A stretch of 64,000 nt of DNA. Source: Acidobacteriota bacterium. GTDB lineage: Bacteria > Acidobacteriota > Thermoanaerobaculia > Gp7-AA8. Position numbers and translations under genes: made by a program. Below, in pieces: positions 58,698-64,000 of this stretch. The number at the start of each line of letters is the position of its first letter. Position 1 is the first letter of the stretch. The notes under the pieces are model-generated. The model worked only from the letters and a program-made list of their open reading frames with translations. It was not told the DNA's origin and made no database searches. The stretch covers positions 499,587 through 563,586 of the forward strand of contig JAFATB010000014.1 of NCBI GenBank assembly GCA_019244185.1, given 5' to 3'.

Positions 58698-59371
58698 CGA
58701 CGGAACGGGGACAGACGGCGAAGGCGGAGGAGACGCGCGGGCGCATTCTCGACGGCGCGCTGCGTCTCTTTCGCGAGCACGGTTTCGCGGAGACGACGAT
58801 GCGCGATGTCGCATCCGAGGCAGGCGTGGCGACGGGAGCGGCTTACTACTATTACCGGTCGAAAGAAGATCTGGTGATGGCGTTCTACCTCCGCTCCGAC
58901 AAGGAGGCGGGGGAGGCGTTCGCGAAGGCGATCGCATCGTCGAAGGACATCAAGAAGCGCATCCGCGGAATCATCGACGCGAAGTTCGCGCAGTTCGCGG
59001 AGCATCGCAGCCTGCTCACCGCGCTGCTGAAAGCGGGCGTCGATCCGCGCGATCCGCTCTCGCCGTTCGGACCGGAAACGAAGGAAGTGCGAGACGACAA
59101 CATCGCGTGGTACGCGCGCGCCATCGAAGGCTCCGATCTCACGGTGCCGAAAGACGTCGCGCCATATCTGCCGCGGATGCTGTGGCTGTATCACATGGGC
59201 CTCATCTACTTCTGGATCATCGACGAGTCGCCGGGGCAGCGGCGCACGCAGCGGCTCGTCGATACGTCGCTCGATCTCCTCGTGCAGCTCCTGCGCGTCT
59301 CCTCGCTGCCGCTCATGGGACCGCTGCGCAAGCGCGCGCTGAAAGTGCTGCGCGCGGTCGAGGAGGAGTGA
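58694..59371 (+). CDS. TetR family transcriptional regulator
   Basis: A 225-residue repressor with the HTH AEETRGRILDGALRLFREHGFAETTMRDVASEAGVATGAAYYYYRSKEDL (read in blocks), typical of TetR proteins, and a helical ligand domain. The start is TTG overlapping the stop of the SRPBCC gene by 4 bp. As last gene of the operon it is well placed to act on the two palindromes upstream of 55999 and so control its own expression. The inducing ligand is unknown; a lipid-like compound would fit the neighbours. Confidence 0.93.
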   Translation: MTTERGQTAKAEETRGRILDGALRLFREHGFAETTMRDVASEAGVATGAAYYYYRSKEDLVMAFYLRSDKEAGEAFAKAIASSKDIKKRIRGIIDAKFAQFAEHRSLLTALLKAGVDPRDPLSPFGPETKEVRDDNIAWYARAIEGSDLTVPKDVAPYLPRMLWLYHMGLIYFWIIDESPGQRRTQRLVDTSLDLLVQLLRVSSLPLMGPLRKRALKVLRAVEEE

Positions 59372-59388
59372 ACTATCATCCGCGCCGG

Positions 59389-60318
59389 ATGATGGAGCAG
59401 AAGAAAAGCGTCGACGGCGTGGTGCTCGTCGACAAGAAAGCGGGCATCACTTCCCACGACGTCGTCGAGACGTTCCGGCGGCGCGCGAAGATCAAGAAAG
59501 TCGGCCACACCGGCACGCTCGATCCGCTCGCGACGGGCCTCCTCGTGCTGTGCGTCGGCAAGGCCACGCGCCTGCAGGCGTATCTCATGGGGATGGAGAA
59601 AACGTACGAGGGCACGATCCAGTTCGGTTGGGCTACCGACTCGTACGACTCCACCGGCACGCCCGCGGGCGAAGCGGTCGAAACGGATGTGACCCACGTC
59701 GACTTCGCGCCGCTCGTCGACCGCTTCCGCGGCGAGATCGAGCAGATGCCACCCGCGTTTTCGGCGAAGAAGATCGACGGCGTGCGCGCGTACGAGCTCG
59801 CGCGCAAAGGCGAGGAAGTCAAACTGCAGCCGAAGCGCGTGACCATCTACGACTTTGAGCTGCTGCGCGTCGACGGCTCGCGTCTCGATTTCCGCGTGCG
59901 TTCCTCCGCCGGCACGTACATGCGCTCACTCGCGCACGACCTCGGCCAGGCCGCCGGCATTCCCGCGCATCTCTCCGCGCTGCGCCGCACCGCCATCGGC
60001 AACTTCCGCGTCGACGACGCGCTGCCGTACGACCGCGCCGCCGAATCGAACCTCGACGTGCTGCTCGCGAAACCGCACTTCCAGTCGCTCGCCGAGATCG
60101 ACCTGCCGCTCGAGAAGCTGCGCATCGACTGGCCGCAGCAAGCCCGCCTTATGCAAGGCCAGCCCGTGATCATGGTCCCGCGCGTCCCTGTCCGCAAAGG
60201 CGATCTCCTCGCCCTCGGCAATCCGCACGATCAACTCGTTGCGATCGCCGAGGTGGTGAACGTGCTGCGGGAGGGCGGCCCGGTCGAGGTCAGGCCGAAG
60301 GTGGTTCTGGCGGGGTGA
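59389..60318 (+). CDS. truB: tRNA pseudouridine(55) synthase
   Basis: Enzyme of 309 residues making pseudouridine 55 in the T-arm of tRNAs. It opens DGVVLVDKKAGITSHDVVETFRRR and has catalytic Asp45 in GHTGTLDPLATGLLVLCVG; MPPAFSAKKIDGVRAYELARKGEEV and RSSAGTYMRSLAHDLG are further signatures. A TATCAT hexamer lies 9 nt before the ATG, so it may have its own leaderless start although TetR ends only 17 bp upstream. Its 3' end overlaps the convergent hepT-like gene by 29 bp. ribF, often next to truB, is absent. Confidence 0.97.
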   Translation: MMEQKKSVDGVVLVDKKAGITSHDVVETFRRRAKIKKVGHTGTLDPLATGLLVLCVGKATRLQAYLMGMEKTYEGTIQFGWATDSYDSTGTPAGEAVETDVTHVDFAPLVDRFRGEIEQMPPAFSAKKIDGVRAYELARKGEEVKLQPKRVTIYDFELLRVDGSRLDFRVRSSAGTYMRSLAHDLGQAAGIPAHLSALRRTAIGNFRVDDALPYDRAAESNLDVLLAKPHFQSLAEIDLPLEKLRIDWPQQARLMQGQPVIMVPRVPVRKGDLLALGNPHDQLVAIAEVVNVLREGGPVEVRPKVVLAG

Positions 60319-60646
60319 GGGATTCGAGTTGTTCGAGGAGTTGCGGCACGGACACGGTGGCTGCTTTCCAGACGATATCCAGATTGATCGCGAAGTAATC
60401 GTGCACGAGCCGGTGCCGCATGCCGATGATGTCGGCCCACGGGATCTCGGGATGCGCGTCGATGAACGCGCGCGAGATGCGGCGCGCGGCTTCGCCGATG
60501 CTCTGGATCGCATGAGTCAGCGCAAATTGCAGCTTGACGTCGTCGTCGAGGCGCTCTCTCGTGGCGCCGGCGACGAGCGTCATCACGACGTGCGACAGAT
60601 CGCGAATGTGGCCGAGAAAGACGCTGTCGTCAGTCCTGTTCGACAT
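60290..60646 (-). CDS. hepT: HepT-like toxin (HEPN ribonuclease)
   Basis: A 118-residue HEPN-family protein, the RNase toxin of MntA/HepT systems. The active motif RX4HXY is intact in MRHRLVHDYFAI, and LTHAIQSIGEAARRISRAF is typical of the family. Its start lies 17 bp inside the end of the upstream nucleotidyltransferase gene, so the two are coupled. It overlaps the truB 3' end by 29 bp on the other strand. In studied systems the partner inactivates HepT by adding AMP to the Tyr of this motif. Confidence 0.92.
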   Translation of the reverse strand: MSNRTDDSVFLGHIRDLSHVVMTLVAGATRERLDDDVKLQFALTHAIQSIGEAARRISRAFIDAHPEIPWADIIGMRHRLVHDYFAINLDIVWKAATVSVPQLLEQLESLTPPEPPSA

Positions 60647-60950
60647 ACTCGGGAATCGCCTCGCCGAGGACTCCGGCGCGCACCCAGCGGTTAATGCCGT
60701 CGAACGTGCCGAGGTCGACGCGCCGGCCGCCCAGGATCTGTGAGAGCTCGTTCGGGATCGTGCCGAAGAACTCCCAGCCCGGAATCCGATCGGGTTTGAA
60801 CTCCACCAGCACATCCACATCGCTCTCCGGCCCGAAGTCGTCGCGCACGACGCTGCCGAAGAACGAGAGCTTGCGGATGCCCCACTTGCGGCAGAATGCC
60901 GCGATCTCCTCGTGGGGGATTGGGATGGCGAGGGAGCGGGTGGCGGCCAC
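60630..60950 (-). CDS. mntA: MntA-like nucleotidyltransferase antitoxin
   Basis: A 106-residue minimal nucleotidyltransferase with FFGSVVRDDFGPESDVDVLVEF, giving the GSxxR and DxD active-site motif, and DLGTFDGINRW later. It should modify and neutralise the adjacent HepT. The start is GTG with no clear Shine-Dalgarno. It precedes hepT in the same operon with a 17-bp overlap. The pair sits between truB and rpsO, where most genomes have no extra genes, so it is probably an acquisition. Confidence 0.92.
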   Translation of the reverse strand: MAATRSLAIPIPHEEIAAFCRKWGIRKLSFFGSVVRDDFGPESDVDVLVEFKPDRIPGWEFFGTIPNELSQILGGRRVDLGTFDGINRWVRAGVLGEAIPEYVEQD

Positions 60951-60977
60951 GGGGGGATTTTAGCGCGGCGGGCGGGA

Positions 60978-61006
60978 TTGATTTCGGCCCGAGCCGCTGT
61001 TATGGT
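60978..61006 (+). promoter_or_regulatory. Predicted rpsO promoter
   Basis: TTGATT (60978-60983), a 17-bp spacer and TATGGT (61001-61006) precede rpsO by about 63 nt. The resulting leader is long enough for S15 autoregulation, but I cannot assign a specific fold. Confidence 0.55.
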
Positions 61007-61068
61007 GTCGCGTCTTACAGCGATACGTGTATTCAGGCAACGGTTTCAACCTCTACAGGAGACGGATT

Positions 61069-61338
61069 TTGTCGACCACCAAGGAGCAGAAGTCAAATCT
61101 CATCAACCAGTATCGGGTCCATGACGCCGATACCGGATCGCCAGAAGTGCAGATTGCACTCCTCTCGAACCGCATTACCTACCTCACCGAGCACTTCAAG
61201 AGCCACACGAAGGATCACCATTCGCGTCGCGGCCTCCTGAAGCTGGTCGGGCGGCGCCGCCGTCTTCTGGACTATCTCAAGAAGACCGACGTGGAGCGCT
61301 ATCGCTCGATCATCGACAAGCTCGGCATCCGTAAGTAA
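61069..61338 (+). CDS. rpsO: 30S ribosomal protein S15
   Basis: Primary 16S rRNA-binding protein. Starting at TTG 61069 it has 89 residues, exactly the usual length, and reads [31 protein letters not shown] in two blocks, then [38 protein letters not shown] lies about 6 nt before the TTG, which decides this start over the upstream ATG. A terminator follows and pnp is next, as in most bacteria. Confidence 0.98.
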   Translation: MSTTKEQKSNLINQYRVHDADTGSPEVQIALLSNRITYLTEHFKSHTKDHHSRRGLLKLVGRRRRLLDYLKKTDVERYRSIIDKLGIRK

Positions 61339-61351
61339 AGCGATCCCTCTT

Positions 61352-61384
61352 CGGGGCGGGCTTCGGCCCGCCCCGACTGTTTTT
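61352..61384 (+). terminator. Intrinsic terminator after rpsO
   Basis: A 10-bp stem CGGGGCGGGC/GCCCGCCCCG around a UUCG tetraloop is followed by ACTGTTTTT. A second small palindrome, CAGGCTC-G-GAGCCTG (61385-61399), lies just downstream in the pnp leader and could act in RNase-based control of pnp. Confidence 0.88.
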
Positions 61385-61496
61385 CAGGCTCGGAGCCTGC
61401 AGCAAAATCCCACCGGCCGGATCCCATCATTCGGCCCCAAGCGGACAAATCAACAGCACGCGGTGATGAGTGGTCGCGTGCCACCGAAGGAAATCA

Positions 61497-63914
61497 ATGG
61501 CGTACAAAAGAGAACTGGAGATCGGCGGGAAGTCCCTGTCGCTGGAGACGGGTGCGATCGCCAAACAGGCCCATGGCTCGTGCGTGGTGCGTTACGGCGA
61601 TACCGTCGTCCTCGCCACGGCCTGCTACAAAGACGGCAATGTGCTCGGCGACTTCATGCCGCTGACCGTCGACTACAAGGAGTACACCTACGCGGGCGGC
61701 CGCATCCCGGGCGGCTTCTTCAAACGCGAAGGACGTCCCACCGAGAAAGAGACCCTGACCTCGCGCCTCATCGACCGGCCGCTGCGCCCGTCGTTTCAGA
61801 AAGGCTATCGTCAGGAAACGCAGATCATCGCCCTCGTTCTGTCGGCCGACGGCGAGAACGATCCCGACGTGCTTGCGATCAACGCCGCGTCGACCGCGCT
61901 CGTGATCTCGGAGATCCCGTTTCACAATGCGATCGGCGCGGTGCGCGTCGGCTATGTCGACGGCCAGATCGTCATCAACCCCACCAACGCGCAGCGCGAT
62001 CTCTCCGACCTCGACCTCGTCGTGGCCGGCACCGACAGCGCGATCGTGATGGTCGAAGCGGGCGCGCGTGAAGTCGACGAGAGCGTTGTCCTCGACGCGT
62101 TCGACGCCGCGCACGCGGAGATCCGCCGCATCTGCGCGCTGCAGAATCAGCTGCGCACCGACGTCGGCAAAGAAAAGCTGAAGGTCGAGTACACCCCGAA
62201 GTTCACCGATGAGCAACTCAAGGAGCTGATGGACCAGCACGGCGCCGCGCTGCGGCAGGCCATGCTCACCACCGGCAAGCACACGCGCTACGCGGCCATC
62301 AAAGCCGTCAAGCAGCAGATCGTCGGCAGCGTCCCGGCGGAAGAACCGGAGCGTCTCGCCGCCGTCACCGCGGCGTTCGGCGAGATGGAAGTGCAGATCT
62401 TCCGCAACCTCATGCTGCAGGAAAACATGCGCGTCGACGGCCGCCGCTTCGACGAGATCCGTCCGATCTCGATCGACCTCGGCGTCCTCCCGCGCACCCA
62501 CGGCTCCGCGATCTTCACCCGCGGCGAGACGCAGGCGCTCGTCACCGTGACCCTCGGCACGCCGCAGGAAGCGCAGAAGATCGAAGACTTCGAAGGCGAG
62601 ACCTTCCAGCGCTTCATGCTGCACTACAACTTCCCGCCGTTCTCGGTCGGTGAAGTGAAGTTCCTGCGCGGTCCAGCGCGCCGCGAGATCGGCCACGGCA
62701 ATCTCGCGCGCCGCGCGCTCGCGCCGCTGCTGCCGACCGAGGACGAGTTCGCGTACACCATCCGCATCGTCTCCGACATCCTCGAGTCGAACGGCTCGTC
62801 GTCGATGGCGTCCGTCTGCGGCGGCTCGCTCGCGCTGATGCAGGGCGGCGTGCCGATGCGCGCCGCCGTCGCCGGTGTGGCCATGGGTCTCGTCAGCAGC
62901 GACGACAACGCGAAGCAGGCCATCCTCACCGACATCGCCGGCATGGAAGACCACGAAGGCGACATGGACTTCAAGGTCGCCGGCACGCGCACCGGCATCA
63001 CCGCGCTGCAGATGGATATCAAAGTAACCGGCCTCTCGCGCGAAGTCATGGCGCGCGCGCTGGAGCAGGCCAAGGCCGGCCGCCTCTACATCCTCGACCG
63101 CATGGACGCGGTGATCGCCGAGCCGAAGACCGAGCTCTCCGAGTTCGCGCCGCGGCTCTACACGATCCAGATTCCGAAGGACCGCATCCGCGACGTCATC
63201 GGTTCGGGCGGCAAGACCATCCGCTGGATCGTCGAGGAGACCGGGACCAAGATCGACGTCGCCGACGACGGCAAGGTCACGATCGCGTCGACCGACGCGA
63301 AGTCGGCTGAGCGCGCCATCGACATCATCAAAGGTCTCACGGCCTCGCCGGAGATCGGCACCAACTACAAAGGCACGGTCAAGCGCATCGAGCCGTACGG
63401 AGCGTTCGTCGAGATCCTGCCGGGTCAGGACGGACTGCTGCACATCAGCGAGATGGCGCACACGCGTGTCGGCCAGGTGACGGACCTCTTCCAGCTCGGC
63501 GACGAAGTGGAAGTGCAGGTTGTCGGCATCGAGCCGGAGACGGGCAAGATCCGTCTGTCGCGCAAGCCGCTCCTGCCGCCTCCCACCGAGGAGGAGCTGG
63601 CAGCCGCGCGCGAATCGCGTGGCAATCGCCCGCCGCGTGAAGGTGGCGAAGGCGGCGGTCACCGCGGTGATCGTGGCGACCGCGGCGGACATCGCGGCGG
63701 CGATCGCGATCGCGGTCCTCGCCGTGAGGGTGGTGGTGGTGGCGGTTTCCGCGACCGTGGCCCGCGCCGCGAAGGCGGAGACCGCGGCGATCGCGGCCCG
63801 CGTCGCGAAGGCGGCGGCAACTTCCGTGAAGGCGGCGAACGTCCGCCGCGCCGCGAAGGCGGCGAGGGTGGGGGCGAGTCGTCCGGCGGCGGCGGGAACA
63901 ACAATCCGCAGTGA
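61497..63914 (+). CDS. pnp: Polyribonucleotide nucleotidyltransferase (PNPase)
   Basis: 3'-5' phosphorolytic RNase of 805 residues. Two RNase PH-like halves are visible: the first contains GGRIPGGFFKREGRPTEKE, the second SSMASVCGGSLALMQGGVP and the catalytic DIAGMEDHEGDMDFKVAGT. KH (RDVIGSGGKTIRWIVEETG) and S1 (GTVKRIEPYGAFVEILPGQDGLLHISE) domains follow. The last ~90 residues are an Arg/Gly/Asp-rich tail with repeats such as DRGPRREGG. GAAGGA precedes the ATG. The tail is longer than in E. coli PNPase and resembles RGG-type RNA-binding extensions. Confidence 0.98.
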   Translation: MAYKRELEIGGKSLSLETGAIAKQAHGSCVVRYGDTVVLATACYKDGNVLGDFMPLTVDYKEYTYAGGRIPGGFFKREGRPTEKETLTSRLIDRPLRPSFQKGYRQETQIIALVLSADGENDPDVLAINAASTALVISEIPFHNAIGAVRVGYVDGQIVINPTNAQRDLSDLDLVVAGTDSAIVMVEAGAREVDESVVLDAFDAAHAEIRRICALQNQLRTDVGKEKLKVEYTPKFTDEQLKELMDQHGAALRQAMLTTGKHTRYAAIKAVKQQIVGSVPAEEPERLAAVTAAFGEMEVQIFRNLMLQENMRVDGRRFDEIRPISIDLGVLPRTHGSAIFTRGETQALVTVTLGTPQEAQKIEDFEGETFQRFMLHYNFPPFSVGEVKFLRGPARREIGHGNLARRALAPLLPTEDEFAYTIRIVSDILESNGSSSMASVCGGSLALMQGGVPMRAAVAGVAMGLVSSDDNAKQAILTDIAGMEDHEGDMDFKVAGTRTGITALQMDIKVTGLSREVMARALEQAKAGRLYILDRMDAVIAEPKTELSEFAPRLYTIQIPKDRIRDVIGSGGKTIRWIVEETGTKIDVADDGKVTIASTDAKSAERAIDIIKGLTASPEIGTNYKGTVKRIEPYGAFVEILPGQDGLLHISEMAHTRVGQVTDLFQLGDEVEVQVVGIEPETGKIRLSRKPLLPPPTEEELAAARESRGNRPPREGGEGGGHRGDRGDRGGHRGGDRDRGPRREGGGGGGFRDRGPRREGGDRGDRGPRREGGGNFREGGERPPRREGGEGGGESSGGGGNNNPQ

Positions 63915-63919
63915 ATGAA

Positions 63920-63950
63920 CGAAGGCCGGCGGCAACGCCGGCCTTCGTGT
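63920..63950 (+). terminator. Hairpin after pnp
   Basis: A 12-bp stem CGAAGGCCGGCG/CGCCGGCCTTCG closes a GCAA tetraloop and is followed by TGTTT. It probably ends the pnp transcript. From 63951 to the window end I see no gene I can support. Confidence 0.8.
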
Positions 63951-64000
63951 TTCAGCGACGCTTCGTTAACTGTGCGCGGACGATGCGCGCCGGTACTCAT

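Noticed and set aside
61494..63935. Minus-strand open frame of 813 codons
   Set aside because: Exactly mirrors pnp on the other strand and has no recognisable domain.
63951..64000. Start of another gene at the right edge (minus-strand ATG at 64000)
   Set aside because: The frame runs back through the pnp terminator and gives a Pro/Arg/Ser-rich product antisense to the PNPase tail; no support for a gene.

Overview
The window is a gene-dense, high-GC (roughly two thirds G+C by eye) bacterial chromosome segment. The gene content suggests a free-living Gram-negative heterotroph, most like an Acidobacteriota lineage: DPP IV-type S9 peptidases, DUF5916 outer-membrane proteins, a fused FtcD, DUF3857-transglutaminase proteins, MacB-type ABC exporters and a RebB-family protein. 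That placement is an inference from content; no rRNA or tRNA gene is present to test it. I see no insertion sequence, prophage, integrase or CRISPR array.

Layout. 1-3441: the 3' end of a DPP IV-like peptidase, a 57-residue protein and an aminotransferase. 3450-6468 (minus): a beta-propeller-like repeat protein, an ATP-grasp ligase and a zinc metallopeptidase. 6510-13761: EVE and macro-domain proteins, secreted and TPR proteins, a secreted peroxiredoxin, a RebB-like R-body protein, a degenerate receiver, a DUF4349 lipoprotein and DinB. 13829-20571 (minus): a PL8 polysaccharide lyase, a cold-shock protein, a DUF3857/transglutaminase protein, endonuclease III, a thioesterase and a pirin. 20627-25127: a zinc-ribbon protein, two polysaccharide-assembly enzymes (GT4 and a WcaJ-like transferase), an RBBP9-type hydrolase and hemL. 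25124-30003 (minus): a MerR-controlled operon and an ftcD/ureohydrolase operon, each carrying one member of a paralogous pair of secreted proteins. 29977-36350: ftsEX, a fluoride channel, and a MacB/HlyD-type export system. 36500-42355: a DUF5916 protein with a CxxCH motif, a two-component system and a serine hydrolase. 42378-47013: a divergent nucleoside salvage pair (phosphorylase and CNT transporter), a divergent ArsR/CPBP-protease pair with a palindromic operator, and an RluA-type pseudouridine synthase. 47163-48968: a secreted protein with a strong terminator and a PilZ protein. 49098-63914: the translation/RNA superoperon rimP-nusA-infB-ylxP-rbfA-nrnA ... truB ... rpsO-pnp.

How genes work together. 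The superoperon couples transcription elongation (NusA), initiation (IF2), 30S maturation (RimP, RbfA), tRNA modification (TruB) and RNA decay (NrnA, PNPase). It is interrupted twice: by a five-gene cassette (55999-59371) ending in a TetR regulator and preceded by two TetR-like palindromes, and by a MntA/HepT-type toxin-antitoxin pair (60290-60950). FtcD and the ureohydrolase act on formiminoglutamate-type chemistry. The phosphorylase and CNT transporter share a 96-bp divergent promoter region.

A window-wide signal: many operon-first genes lack a Shine-Dalgarno sequence and instead carry a -10-like TANNNT hexamer 7-11 nt before the start codon, which suggests widespread leaderless transcription. 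Genes inside operons are mostly joined by ATGA, GTGA or TGATG overlaps, and several convergent pairs share stop codons within one TTAG or CTAG tetranucleotide. No stretch above 300 bp lacks a gene.
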